Below are positions 1 to 8,947 of a stretch of 64,000 bases of DNA, one piece after another. Below the pieces are notes generated by a model. The model did no database searches. It was not told where the DNA came from and saw only the letters and a program-made list of their open reading frames with translations. The position numbers and the translations under genes were made by a program. Position 1 is the stretch's first letter. Every line of letters starts with the position of its first letter. The DNA comes from Fibrobacter sp. UBA4309 (GTDB taxonomy: Bacteria > Fibrobacterota > Fibrobacteria > Fibrobacterales > Fibrobacteraceae), in assembly GCF_002395745.1 (NCBI RefSeq), contig NZ_DGUN01000051.1:124001-188000 (forward strand). The letters run 5' to 3'.

Positions 1-1363
1 ACGGAACGTTCACGCTGTAATAGCCCTTGTCGTTGGTAGTCGCCAGGTAGCTATTTACGGAATCCTTGAACTCGACGAGAATTCCCGAGTGCCTGGAACG
101 GCCCTGGTACTGCACGTGTCCCATGAATACGCCATAGGGGTTCTTCAAGTCGACAAGGAGGAACATGCGCGGGCGCTTGGTCCCGTCCTTGTCCTTAATC
201 TTATCGGCATAGACGGTATCGTATCCGTCAGTCACCCAGACATCCCAATAAATACGGCCTGTAAGATTGAGCTTGTTATTGCCGTCCGCATCCACTGCGA
301 CAAAATACGATTCCTTGAGATCCTCGGCAACCAGGTAGCGGTTGGTGAAATTGGGAACGAATTCTTCGATGCTCGTGTCGCTCTGGATCGGGTTCGCCGC
401 ACGGACAAAGTAGCGCAGGGCGGCAGGATTGTCGGCATCGGTCGCCTCGAAATGCAGGATAAGGCGTTCCTTCTCGTTCTGCGTAGAATTGTCGTCCGGG
501 CTAATCAGCTTGAGTTTCGGGAGCTGGTTGAAATGCAGGTTCACGCTGTCCCTTGTCTCGTTGCCATCGTCATCAATGGCGATGATATAGATTTTCTGGT
601 TGCCGACGGAATCCACCTTGGCGGAATCGTACTTGATTGTCACCGAAAGCGTGTCATCGCCCAGTTTTTCGAACTTCCACTTCTCGGGTTCACCCTTACC
701 GCCGGCATCGAGGTCTATCTTGAGGCTCTCGATGGAACCAAAGGAATCCAGCGCCACCATCGGGAACGTGATCTCACCCTTGTAGTTCGTCCACAGGGTA
801 TCCTTGGGAACATTCAGGTACGGAGGAGTGTCGATAACACGAATGTACTGGCCGATGCCAGCCGTGTCGCGGGCATTGTTGCCGTCGATAGCAATGAACA
901 GGGGGCTGTAAAGACCCGTAGCAGTATAGACACGGGCGAACGGAGTGGCGTTCGCGCTATTCTCGGTCACGTAGTTACATCCCTTGCCCGTCTCGCCCTG
1001 GGAGTAGAATTCGCAGTCCTTCTTGAGCGTGTCCTTGTTGTCCTTGCTGTACGGTTCCTCGAAATGCCAGATATAGCGGTAGACCTTGTCGGAGTTGTAG
1101 CGCAAGAAGCCCATGAGGTACACCGTATCGTTTACCGTAATGGTAAGGGTGTCGTACACCAGCACGGAGTCCGGATTGCTCAAGTTGATGATGGAGTCAG
1201 CGAAGGCTTCCGCATTCTCGAACGGCTTGTTGAACGCGAATACGACCGAATGGTTGTTGCGGAGGTTTACGTTTTCCTTGATAGAGGATTCCCTGGAGCA
1301 TCCGAACAGGCATGCCATGCTCAGGGCAAGAAAAATGGACAAACAAGGTCTTCTAAATCGCAT
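1..1363 (-). CDS. Lipoprotein with repeated beta-sandwich-like domains, 3' end outside window
   Basis: Incomplete: the frame is open to base 1, so the C-terminus is missing and about 454 residues are visible. The ATG at 1363 is preceded by AAAAGGA. The N-terminus is a lipoprotein signal with lipobox LFGC (Cys22), so the protein is probably anchored in the outer membrane. The body resembles strings of Ig/PKD-like domains, with phrases such as 'TDADNPAALRYFVRA' that are typical of that fold. The last visible part (about residues 415-454, with GHVQYQG and NDKGYYSVNVP) resembles a carboxypeptidase-regulatory-like domain. No catalytic motif is visible. It is divergent from the prepilin peptidase, with 140 bases between them. 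The role is unknown; surface binding or scaffolding is a guess. Confidence 0.8.
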   Translation of the reverse strand, partial: MRFRRPCLSIFLALSMACLFGCSRESSIKENVNLRNNHSVVFAFNKPFENAEAFADSIINLSNPDSVLVYDTLTITVNDTVYLMGFLRYNSDKVYRYIWHFEEPYSKDNKDTLKKDCEFYSQGETGKGCNYVTENSANATPFARVYTATGLYSPLFIAIDGNNARDTAGIGQYIRVIDTPPYLNVPKDTLWTNYKGEITFPMVALDSFGSIESLKIDLDAGGKGEPEKWKFEKLGDDTLSVTIKYDSAKVDSVGNQKIYIIAIDDDGNETRDSVNLHFNQLPKLKLISPDDNSTQNEKERLILHFEATDADNPAALRYFVRAANPIQSDTSIEEFVPNFTNRYLVAEDLKESYFVAVDADGNNKLNLTGRIYWDVWVTDGYDTVYADKIKDKDGTKRPRMFLLVDLKNPYGVFMGHVQYQGRSRHSGILVEFKDSVNSYLATTNDKGYYSVNVP

Positions 1364-1503
1364 ATCCAATCCTTTTTTATTGACGGACAAGAACAGGGCC
1401 CTTCGTGGGGGCTCTCTTGATTTAAATTTATCTTTTTATTGGCGAAAACAAACACTATATTATTCTTTATATATTCCCGAATGTACCACTTTTGAGGTTT
1501 TTT

Positions 1504-2340
1504 ATGGACATTATCCCGCTTTGGTATTGGCTGGCCGTCTTTTTCGCCCTGGGCGCCTGTGTCGGGAGCTTCTACAACGTTATCGTCTACCGCATGCCGC
1601 GCGGCATTTCGCTTATCAATCCGCCGAGCCATTGTCCGCTATGCAAAAAGCACATCCCTATCCGCTATAACCTGCCCATTGTCGGTTGGCTCTGGCTCCG
1701 TGGCAAAAGCGCCTGTTGCAAACAACCTATCAGTATCATCTATCCTATCGGGGAAGCCCTCTGCGGCATTCTCGGGGCCTTGTCGCTCTATGCGGCCACC
1801 GGTTTCACGCTCGATTTCGGCGCTCCGGTCCTGGATGTCGAAATCTGGGGGCGCGCCCTCGGCCTATTCTGGCTATTGTTGGGAGCTTATCCGGTATGCG
1901 CGGTCGACACCAAGTACAAGTTGATACCCGACTCCATCTCTGTCGGCGGCATTGTCGCCGGATTGCTGATTTCGTTTATCCCGGGAGGCGTGACTCCGCT
2001 GCAGAGCATTGTCGGCGCCGTCGCCGCAGGCGGCGGGCTGTTCCTTATCGGCTGGACCGCAACCAAGATTCTCAAGAAAGACGCCATGGGTTTCGGCGAC
2101 GTAAAACTGCTCGCAGGCTACGGGGCGCTCATGGGCGTTACGGGAGCCGTAGAGACCCTCATCATCGCCGCGGTCCTTGGCATCGTGGTAATGGTTCCGT
2201 ACAGCAAGATCAATGCGGACAAGGGCGACGGGTCGGGCCAGATTCCCTTTGGCCCGTTCCTCGCGGTGGCGGCTCCTTTCATGTACCTGTGGGGAGAGCC
2301 CCTTCTCGAGCTCTACATGAAGTTTATCTTACCCGAATAA
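1504..2340 (+). CDS. pilD: Prepilin peptidase / N-methyltransferase, A24 family
   Basis: An inner-membrane aspartyl protease that cleaves type IV prepilins and pseudopilins after the conserved Gly and usually methylates the new N-terminus. The protein is 278 aa, the usual family size, with about eight hydrophobic segments. The catalytic aspartates are visible as Asp135 in VDTKYKLIPD and Asp199 in the MGFGDVKL motif. The N-terminal cytoplasmic domain has Cys44 and Cys47 (CPLC), but the second zinc pair is Cys71-Cys72 side by side instead of C-x-x-C. I chose ATG 1504 because GAGG lies six bases upstream; an in-frame TTG at 1492 is less likely. Its likely substrates include the pilin-like proteins at 18.6-21 kb. 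It could equally be named GspO. Confidence 0.93.
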   Translation: MDIIPLWYWLAVFFALGACVGSFYNVIVYRMPRGISLINPPSHCPLCKKHIPIRYNLPIVGWLWLRGKSACCKQPISIIYPIGEALCGILGALSLYAATGFTLDFGAPVLDVEIWGRALGLFWLLLGAYPVCAVDTKYKLIPDSISVGGIVAGLLISFIPGGVTPLQSIVGAVAAGGGLFLIGWTATKILKKDAMGFGDVKLLAGYGALMGVTGAVETLIIAAVLGIVVMVPYSKINADKGDGSGQIPFGPFLAVAAPFMYLWGEPLLELYMKFILPE

Positions 2341-4414
2341 TGCGTTGCCGGTTCATGCCCGGCGCAACAGTCTTTTCCACGTAGACCCCGCCCGGAAGTC
2401 CTTCGGTAGAAATCCTTGTTCCTACCGCTTGCCGTATCAGCATGCCGTTCACGTTGAACAGCATCGTCCTGGCTCCGGTTCCCGCAGCGAATACGCCACC
2501 GGCAAATTCCCAATAGATTGCCGTCGTTCCCGTATCGGACTTTTCGACATTCACCGCGGTCAGTTCCAGCTGGTCGAGGTTCGGGCCGTCGTTTCCGCCC
2601 ACGATAGAGAATGTAATGTAGCTCGCGCCTTTTGCGAGCTTCACGGAGATTTCCTTCGTCTCGTAGGTAGTCCAGTTCGCGGTCGTCGCGAATTCGACTT
2701 CCTGCGCACCGCCGGCTTCGCCCTTGATGGAAAGGCTACGGGCCGCACTGCTACCGTTCGCGTATGTCATGGTCAGCTTGAATTCACCCGCGGCATCGGC
2801 ATACACCGGTACCTTCACGCTAGACGTTCCCGTACCGAAATTGATGTAGCCCGTACCGGCAAAGCCCGCGTTGCTGCTCTCGTTGATAGCGTTCTCGATA
2901 ACGCCTTCTTCGGCCTGGAACTTATTGGTGCCGTCACCGACGAACGAAGGCGTAAGTTCGATGTCGCCCGTAGCCTTGATGGTCACCGGAGATTTGTCCG
3001 CATTGATGCCCGCGGCACTTGCTCCGCTCCAGCCTGCGAATTTCCAGCCGCTGAGCGGATTCGCGGTAAACACCGCGTCCTTGCCTTCCATGACCTTGTC
3101 GCCCGCGATGTTCGTCGTGACCTTGCCGCCAACGGCTTCGCCAATCGTTACTTTGTAATAAGTCGCAGTGGCATCGACCGTCGTGACTTCGTTGGAGTAG
3201 GCTCCGAGCCCGCCCATGGAATTGGCGGCACGCACCGTAATCTTGGAACCCACGGCTACGCCATCAAGCGAGAAACTCGGCGTAATCACGTTGGCCTTGT
3301 ACTTGCCGTTCACGAACACCACCCAGGCGCGGGCGTTGCTGTCGTCGGACCAAGTAATTTCGGCGCCTTCCTGCCCGATTTTCGGGGCGGAAACCTGTGC
3401 CGTCAGCTTGGTCGGGTCCCAGTTGTCGCTGCCCTTGAGTACATTTGCGAGAGTGTACTTGGCGGCATCGCTTGCATTCCATACCGTCTTGAGCGTCGTC
3501 GCCGTCGAACCGTCCTTGCCTCCATTGAAATAAGTCTTGCGCTGGCTCGTATTCACCGCGTTGCCGTTGCCGTCCTTGCTGTTGTATTCGCCAAAGACCT
3601 GCGGGGCGGAATTCATGTCGGGGCCCCAGCCTTCGCCCGCAGGCTGCGCAATCATCGTCGTGTTCAAGAAGACCGTCTTCGCATGTCCCCAGGAACGCCC
3701 CAGGTAGAACGAGCCGTTGAAACCGTTGTTGCTCACGGTGATGGTGGTGTTGTTGAAGACGTAGCCCCAGTCCCCCGGATTCTGGGAAGCCGTAATGTAG
3801 CCGCCCTTCCGCGTCACCACAAGCTTGGTACCTTCGAAGAATACGTCGCCGCCACCGCAGATAAAGTCGACCGTTCCGTCAATTTCGCCACCTTCCCAGT
3901 AGGTACGGCCCTTCTTGGTGTAATAGGTGTCTTGTCCGCTTAGAAGGCGTACATTCTTGTAGATAAACTTGTCACCTTCGTTCTGCTGCAGGGCCACCTG
4001 GCGCTCGGCGTTACCGGAGTTATAGGTACCCCTGTTCTGCAGCGTGATATCTTGCATGTACATGTTGTTGTTCTTTGGGAAATAGAGCGTTGCCGTGGTA
4101 CTGATACCTTCGGTATCCGTCGTGTTCCAGATAATCGTCCTGTCCACCGATTGCCCGACAATAGAGACGTTCGATGCCGAAAAAGTCGTCTTGCCGTGTT
4201 CATCGCCTGTAAGCTTCGTAATTTCGTATTCGCCATCGGGAACAAAGATGACGAAACGGTTGCTGGCAGACGCACCCGACTTGCCCGCGGCGGCAACAGC
4301 CGCCTTGAAGTCGCCATCGACACCGACGACGAAATCGATTTTCTTTTTTTCAACTGCAGATACGCTCACCGTGAAAGCGAGCATCGCGACAGTTCCAAAC
4401 CAGATTTTTCCCAT
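2324..4414 (-). CDS. Secreted pectin methylesterase (CE8) with CBM-like module and type IX-like C-terminus
   Basis: Predicted to remove methyl esters from homogalacturonan outside the cell. A signal peptide occupies about residues 1-20 (cleavage after SVSA). The CE8 beta-helix covers about 25-340 and shows the family residues: Gln143/144, Asp162 in GQDTYY, Asp183 in GTVDFICGGG and Arg240 in LGRSW. A fibronectin-like stretch follows (about 345-415), then an InlB-type repeat (about 420-490) and a CBM6/35-like module (about 495-625). The last 50 residues end in a short beta-sandwich with GLPGGVYVEK, resembling a type IX secretion C-terminal signal. The start at 4414 has AGGA nine bases upstream. 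The 3' end overlaps the prepilin peptidase gene by 17 bases, tail to tail. The family assignment is firm; the sorting-signal reading is inference. Confidence 0.92.
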   Translation of the reverse strand: MGKIWFGTVAMLAFTVSVSAVEKKKIDFVVGVDGDFKAAVAAAGKSGASASNRFVIFVPDGEYEITKLTGDEHGKTTFSASNVSIVGQSVDRTIIWNTTDTEGISTTATLYFPKNNNMYMQDITLQNRGTYNSGNAERQVALQQNEGDKFIYKNVRLLSGQDTYYTKKGRTYWEGGEIDGTVDFICGGGDVFFEGTKLVVTRKGGYITASQNPGDWGYVFNNTTITVSNNGFNGSFYLGRSWGHAKTVFLNTTMIAQPAGEGWGPDMNSAPQVFGEYNSKDGNGNAVNTSQRKTYFNGGKDGSTATTLKTVWNASDAAKYTLANVLKGSDNWDPTKLTAQVSAPKIGQEGAEITWSDDSNARAWVVFVNGKYKANVITPSFSLDGVAVGSKITVRAANSMGGLGAYSNEVTTVDATATYYKVTIGEAVGGKVTTNIAGDKVMEGKDAVFTANPLSGWKFAGWSGASAAGINADKSPVTIKATGDIELTPSFVGDGTNKFQAEEGVIENAINESSNAGFAGTGYINFGTGTSSVKVPVYADAAGEFKLTMTYANGSSAARSLSIKGEAGGAQEVEFATTANWTTYETKEISVKLAKGASYITFSIVGGNDGPNLDQLELTAVNVEKSDTGTTAIYWEFAGGVFAAGTGARTMLFNVNGMLIRQAVGTRISTEGLPGGVYVEKTVAPGMNRQRIIRVR

Positions 4415-4622
4415 AACATCCTCGTCGCCTTGATAACGATCCTTTGTTAATCTAACATAATATATGTCTAAATTGCCTGCTGGAAACGTTATTTTTATTT
4501 ACAAGTTGTCCATAGGCAACGCTAGAAATGGCAAAATTTGCACACGCAAGAGTCCATTTATATACGAAAAAAACTCCTGCAGGCCTTCAAAAGAGAGTAT
4601 TTTTTGAAAAAAAGGGAAAAAG

Positions 4623-6515
4623 ATGGTCCTAAAATTTGCAATTCTCGGGTGTGGCCATATCGCCACAAAGATGGCAGCTGCGGTCAAGGCTCTCGAAAAG
4701 AACGGTATGGGCGTGGAATGCTACGCGGTGGCGTCGCGCACGCTTGACAAGGCGAAAAAATTTGCCGACGATTACGGATTTGGCCGGGCGTACGGTAGCT
4801 ACGAGGAACTCGCGAAGGACCCGGACGTGGACTTGATCTACATCGCGACACCGCATTCCGAACACTACAAGGACATACTGCTTTGCCTGGAACAGGGCAA
4901 GAACCTGCTCGTGGAAAAGGCCTTCACCGCAAACGCATTGCTCGCTTCGGAGGCCATCGCCCTTGCCGAAGAGAAGGGCGTCTTTTTGAGCGAAGCTATG
5001 TGGACGCGATTCCTGCCTGCAGTGCAGATGGTGAAGGACTGGATCTGTGCCGGGAAGATCGGGACGGTGGAAAGCGTGGAAGCCGACTTCTCGATGCCGC
5101 TTTCGCATATCGAGCGCCTGCGGAACCCGGCCCTCGCGGGCGGGGCGCTATTGGACCTCGGAATTTACAGCCTCACGTTTGCGGACATTTTCTTGACGGA
5201 TGAAAAAATCGGCGGCGTCGCGAATCATATCGTGCAGACAAAAAGCAAGTGCGTAAAGTTCCACACGGGCGTAGATGCGACAGACTGGATCGATCTCGTC
5301 TACAAGAACGGGCAGGTAGCACATCTCAAGACTTCGATGGTGGCGCCGCTCAAGAACGAAGGCGTGATTTACGGAACCGCGGGCTTTATCCGGGTGCAGA
5401 ACCTGAACGACATGGTGGAACTACAGCTATTCGATGTCGCCGGGACGCTCGTGGAATCGGTGAAACCGCCGCGCATCGCGAACTGCTACGAGTACGAGGT
5501 TCTGGGCTGCAAGTCCGCGCTTGAAAAGGGCCTCAGGGAAAGCCCCGAAATACCGCACGGCAAGACCATGCAGATGATGACGCAGATGGACAAGCTCCGC
5601 GAAAGCTGGGGAGTCGCTTACCCGTTCGAGCAATCGCCGGCGCAAGTATGGGAACGCAGCGGCGACAAGTCGTTCCTCGAAATATGCGATATCGAGACCG
5701 GAAAAACGGAACTGATCAAAGAATTCGACTGCGTAATCGAAGCCCCGAACTGGAGCGCCGACGGGAAGTTCCTCACATACAACAGCAACGGGCGCATCTA
5801 CAGGTACGAGCTTGGGACCGGAACGATTTCGGAAGTTCCTTCGCTCTTCGTGGACAACTGCAACAACGACCACGTACTTGCACCCGACGGCACGGGACTC
5901 TACGTAAGCCACCATACCAAGGAAGACGGACTTTCGCGCATCTACAAGATTTTCTTCGACGGACGCATGCCGGTACTCGTGACACCGCTTGCACCGAGCT
6001 ACCTCCACGGCGTAACGCCCGACGGAAAAGTTCTCGCCTATTGCGCCGAGCGCGACGGCGAATACGACATCTACACGATTCCTGCCGAGGGTGGGAACGA
6101 GACGCAGCTCACGACTGCATTCGGGCTGAACGACGGCCCGGAATACGACTGCGACGGAGAATACGTCTGGTTCAATTCGGTGCGCACGGGACGAATGCAG
6201 GCCTGGCGCATGAAGGCGGACGGTTCCGAACAGACGCAGATGACATTCGATGCGCACTCAAACACCTGGTTCCCGCACATCTCGCCCGACCGCACGAAGG
6301 TCGTGATGCTCGCCTACCACGAACGCGACGTGCGCCCGGGAGACCATGTCCCGAACAAGGACGTAGAAATCCGCATCATGACAGGCAACGATAAAACCGG
6401 ATGGAGCAAGCCGCGCACGCTTCTCAAGCTGTTCGGCGGGCAGGGAACGCTCAACGTGAATTCCTGGGCGCCCGACAGCAGGCGTTTCGCCTACGTGCGG
6501 TACGCAAGAACATAA
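4623..6515 (+). CDS. Gfo/Idh/MocA oxidoreductase fused to a TolB-like beta-propeller
   Basis: The 630-residue protein has two parts. Residues 1 to about 335 form an NAD(P)-dependent Gfo/Idh/MocA-type dehydrogenase: a Rossmann start with ILGCGHIA, a lysine at 99 in LLVEKAF (the usual EKP motif reads EKA), and the C-terminal alpha/beta domain with GGALLDLGIY. Residues from about 342 to 630 form a TolB/PD40-type beta-propeller with repeated phrases such as APNWSADGKFLTYNS, YLHGVTPDGKVLAYC and NSWAPDSRRFAYV. There is no signal peptide, so it should be cytoplasmic. The reading frame is continuous with no sign of frameshift at the junction. AGGG lies upstream of ATG 4623. The substrate is unknown; a sugar or polyol is likely from family habits. 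Both halves usually occur as separate proteins. Confidence 0.88.
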   Translation: MVLKFAILGCGHIATKMAAAVKALEKNGMGVECYAVASRTLDKAKKFADDYGFGRAYGSYEELAKDPDVDLIYIATPHSEHYKDILLCLEQGKNLLVEKAFTANALLASEAIALAEEKGVFLSEAMWTRFLPAVQMVKDWICAGKIGTVESVEADFSMPLSHIERLRNPALAGGALLDLGIYSLTFADIFLTDEKIGGVANHIVQTKSKCVKFHTGVDATDWIDLVYKNGQVAHLKTSMVAPLKNEGVIYGTAGFIRVQNLNDMVELQLFDVAGTLVESVKPPRIANCYEYEVLGCKSALEKGLRESPEIPHGKTMQMMTQMDKLRESWGVAYPFEQSPAQVWERSGDKSFLEICDIETGKTELIKEFDCVIEAPNWSADGKFLTYNSNGRIYRYELGTGTISEVPSLFVDNCNNDHVLAPDGTGLYVSHHTKEDGLSRIYKIFFDGRMPVLVTPLAPSYLHGVTPDGKVLAYCAERDGEYDIYTIPAEGGNETQLTTAFGLNDGPEYDCDGEYVWFNSVRTGRMQAWRMKADGSEQTQMTFDAHSNTWFPHISPDRTKVVMLAYHERDVRPGDHVPNKDVEIRIMTGNDKTGWSKPRTLLKLFGGQGTLNVNSWAPDSRRFAYVRYART

Positions 6516-6534
6516 AACGCGCTTTTTGTTCCTA

Positions 6535-6569
6535 CAGAAAAAGCCCACGCTTGCGGGCATTCTGTTTTT
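6535..6569. terminator. Possible terminator between convergent genes
   Basis: An imperfect hairpin: CAGAA/TTCTG outer stem, a small internal loop and a GCCC/GGGC inner stem, followed by TTTTT on the plus strand and A/T-rich bases on the other. It lies between the fusion oxidoreductase gene and the convergent MacA-like gene and could serve both. Confidence 0.5.
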
Positions 6570-6598
6570 CCGGCTTTATTTGCCTGCCGGCTACGGCG

Positions 6599-7783
6599 TT
6601 ATTTCCTTTTCTTCTTGCCGGGAGGCGTGGGCATGAAGGGGCTGCTCGCCTCGGACTTCTTGAATGCCGACGCACCTGTGCTTTCCTGACCCACCACGAC
6701 GGAATCGCCCAGGCTAAGGCCCTCGAGGATTTCGACATTCACGCCGTCGTTGATTCCGGTCTTGACCGGGCGCGGGGCAAGTTTCCCGTCGACATTGAGC
6801 CACACACGGTCGCCCTTGAGCTGGGGCGGCAGGGCGCCGGGTTTGGCCATCTGTGGACCGACGCCCGGGCTGAACTTGAGCGCCTTCACGGGAACGGAAA
6901 TCGCGTCGACAACTTCCCTGGTAACAATCGTGCAGGTAGCGGTCATGCCGGGCAACAACTTCTGGTCAGGATTCTCGGCAGCAATCACCACCGTGTAGGT
7001 CACCACGTTGCTCGTGGTCGTCGGGTTCAGGCGAACCTCCTGCACGCTGCCGTTGAAGGTTTCGCCCTGGAAGGCGTCGACGGTGAAAGTCACCTTCTGG
7101 CCAGCCTTCACCTGGCCGATATCCGCTTCGTCCACGTCGGCCATGACCTTCATCTGGCTCAAGTCCCTCGCGATGACGAACAAGGTAGGAGTGCTCATGG
7201 AAGCGGCGACGGTCTGGCCCACTTCTACGGCCCGCTTCAGCACCACGCCGTCGATCGGGCTCTTGATGGTCGCGTAACTCAAGTTGAGCCTCGCTTGCGC
7301 CACCTCGTTCTTGCTGCGTTCCACGGCGAGCTTCGCGGAGTTCATGTTGTATTCAGCCGTCTCGAGTTCAACGGCGCTGGCAGCGTTGCTCTCGGAAAGT
7401 TTCTTTATGCGGCTGTAGGTGGACTCCTTGTACTTGTAGTCGTTTTCGGCGGACTTGTAGGCGATTTCGGCCTGCGTGAGCGTCGCCTTGAGTTTCGACT
7501 TGTCGAGTTCGGCGATGACCTGGCCTTTCTTGACGCCGGAATTGAAATCCACGTAAATCTTGGAGATGTCGCCCGAAACCTGCGTACCCACTTCCACCTG
7601 GTCTACGGGATCGAGCGTTCCCGTCGCCGAGATCGTGGTAGAAATCGTCATCTGCTTTACTGCCGAACTGACATAAGCCCCCGGAACATCGTCAACGCTT
7701 TCCGAAAAAAAGAAATGCTTGACGCCGAAGGCAATGGCGGCAAGGACTGCGACAATAACGATGAATTTCAGCAACTTTTTCAT
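6599..7783 (-). CDS. MacA/HlyD-family periplasmic adaptor protein
   Basis: A 394-residue membrane-fusion protein that would link an inner-membrane exporter to an outer-membrane channel. One N-terminal membrane anchor (about residues 5-21) precedes a split lipoyl/barrel-sandwich domain (GTLDPVDQVEVGTQVSGDI and ATIKSPIDGVVLKR), an alpha-helical hairpin (about 95-165), a beta-barrel domain and a membrane-proximal domain. The C-terminus is a Pro/Lys-rich tail. The overall pattern is closest to MacA. No MacB-type ABC transporter, RND pump or TolC gene is adjacent, so its partners must be encoded elsewhere. It is divergent from the cation transporter gene. Confidence 0.9.
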   Translation of the reverse strand: MKKLLKFIVIVAVLAAIAFGVKHFFFSESVDDVPGAYVSSAVKQMTISTTISATGTLDPVDQVEVGTQVSGDISKIYVDFNSGVKKGQVIAELDKSKLKATLTQAEIAYKSAENDYKYKESTYSRIKKLSESNAASAVELETAEYNMNSAKLAVERSKNEVAQARLNLSYATIKSPIDGVVLKRAVEVGQTVAASMSTPTLFVIARDLSQMKVMADVDEADIGQVKAGQKVTFTVDAFQGETFNGSVQEVRLNPTTTSNVVTYTVVIAAENPDQKLLPGMTATCTIVTREVVDAISVPVKALKFSPGVGPQMAKPGALPPQLKGDRVWLNVDGKLAPRPVKTGINDGVNVEILEGLSLGDSVVVGQESTGASAFKKSEASSPFMPTPPGKKKRK

Positions 7784-7910
7784 AAATCAGACCCAAAAAA
7801 TAAAAAGTATTTCCGGCTTTTTCGAATATTTGGATGCACATGGGCGGAGTTTGGTTGCAAATTGTTATATTACACGTGACAACAAGCACCTGTTTACCGA
7901 CCTCTCCCCC

Positions 7911-8840
7911 ATGACCCGAATCCTGAAAAAAGACGATTCTTCCGAAGTCCGGCACGTCACGCTGGTAGGGCTTGCCTGGAACGCCGCACTGTCGGCGGGC
8001 AAGTTCTTCGCGGGTTATTTCGGCGGGTCGCAGGCATTGGTGGCGGACGCCATCCACAGCGCGTCGGATTTCACCACGGACATCGCAATCATCGTGGGTT
8101 CCAAGTTCTGGAACGCGCCCCCCGATGCGGACCACCCTTACGGGCACCGCCGTTTCGAGACGCTCATCTCGGTGGGCATCGGGCTTGCCGTATGCGCCGT
8201 AGGTATCGGGCTCGGCTACAACGCCATCGTGGCCCTGAACGAGGGCAAGGCAAGCAAACCCGAATGGATTGCGGGAGTCATGGCCGCGCTTTCCATCATT
8301 ATCAAGGAAGCGCTTTTCCGCTACACACGCGCCAAGGGACGTTCCATCCGCAGCGAGGCCGTAGAGGCGAACGCGTGGCATCACAGGAGCGACGCCTACA
8401 GCTCCATCCCGGTGCTGATAGCCATCCTATTCGGAATATTCTTTCCTAATCTCTGGTTCGCCGATTCGGTGGGAGCGATTATCGTATCGGTATTCATCGT
8501 GCATTCCGGTTTCGAGATAGCCTGGCCCGGCATACACCGCGTCGCCGACGAGGGCGCCTCCGAGGAGGTGGCCCAGAAGCTGAAAGGCATCGCCCTCGCC
8601 TGCCCGAACGTCATCAGCATCCACGGGTTCCGTACCCGCTATGTAGGCAGCGACCTTCACGTGGACTTGCACGTGGTCGTCCCGGCCGACATGTCACTCC
8701 TCGAGGCGCACGACCTCGCCGAGGAGGTGGAACAGAAGCTCATCGACAGCGGCGAGAACGTCGTAGATGCGCTCGTGCATATCGACCCCTATAGCGAAGA
8801 ACGCGCAAAACGCGGCGAGACCAAGACCATCGAACGGTAG
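7911..8840 (+). CDS. Cation diffusion facilitator (Zn/Fe/Mn efflux)
   Basis: An inner-membrane divalent metal/proton antiporter of about 310 aa. Six hydrophobic segments are followed by a cytoplasmic ferredoxin-like domain (about residues 215-295). The metal site is visible as an H-x-x-x-D motif in helix 2 (HSASD, His49 to Asp53) and another in helix 5 (HHRSD). The GHRR loop (DHPYGHRRFE) is characteristic of the family. I chose ATG 7911, which gives the usual N-terminus; the frame is open upstream to 7719, but that part matches no CDF feature and runs into the divergent gene. No clear ribosome site precedes it. A TATATTA box lies at 7866-7872. Metal specificity cannot be read from the sequence. 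Confidence 0.92.
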   Translation: MTRILKKDDSSEVRHVTLVGLAWNAALSAGKFFAGYFGGSQALVADAIHSASDFTTDIAIIVGSKFWNAPPDADHPYGHRRFETLISVGIGLAVCAVGIGLGYNAIVALNEGKASKPEWIAGVMAALSIIIKEALFRYTRAKGRSIRSEAVEANAWHHRSDAYSSIPVLIAILFGIFFPNLWFADSVGAIIVSVFIVHSGFEIAWPGIHRVADEGASEEVAQKLKGIALACPNVISIHGFRTRYVGSDLHVDLHVVVPADMSLLEAHDLAEEVEQKLIDSGENVVDALVHIDPYSEERAKRGETKTIER

Positions 8841-8878
8841 CGGCCAACATCACTTGTACTATTCCAAAGTGGTATTTG

Positions 8879-8905
8879 ACGGGGCGTCCTTTTGCCCCGT
8901 TCCTT
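8879..8905 (+). terminator. Probable terminator after the cation transporter
   Basis: ACGGGGC (8879-8885) and GCCCCGT (8894-8900) form a perfect 7-bp stem with an 8-base loop, followed by TCCTTGTTT. It lies 38 bases after the transporter stop codon and before the next gene's promoter-like box. Confidence 0.6.
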
Positions 8906-8947
8906 GTTTATATTAGAAAAGTTGAACGTGAACGAAGGGGCTCTCCC

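Noticed and set aside
2345..3943. A 532-codon open frame antisense to the pectinesterase
   Set aside because: Arg/His-rich sequence typical of antisense translation of a GC-rich gene, with no domain match.
7719..7910. Upstream extension of the cation transporter to 7719
   Set aside because: The extra 64 residues overlap the divergent gene's 5' end and have no family similarity; the transporter N-terminus fits ATG 7911.
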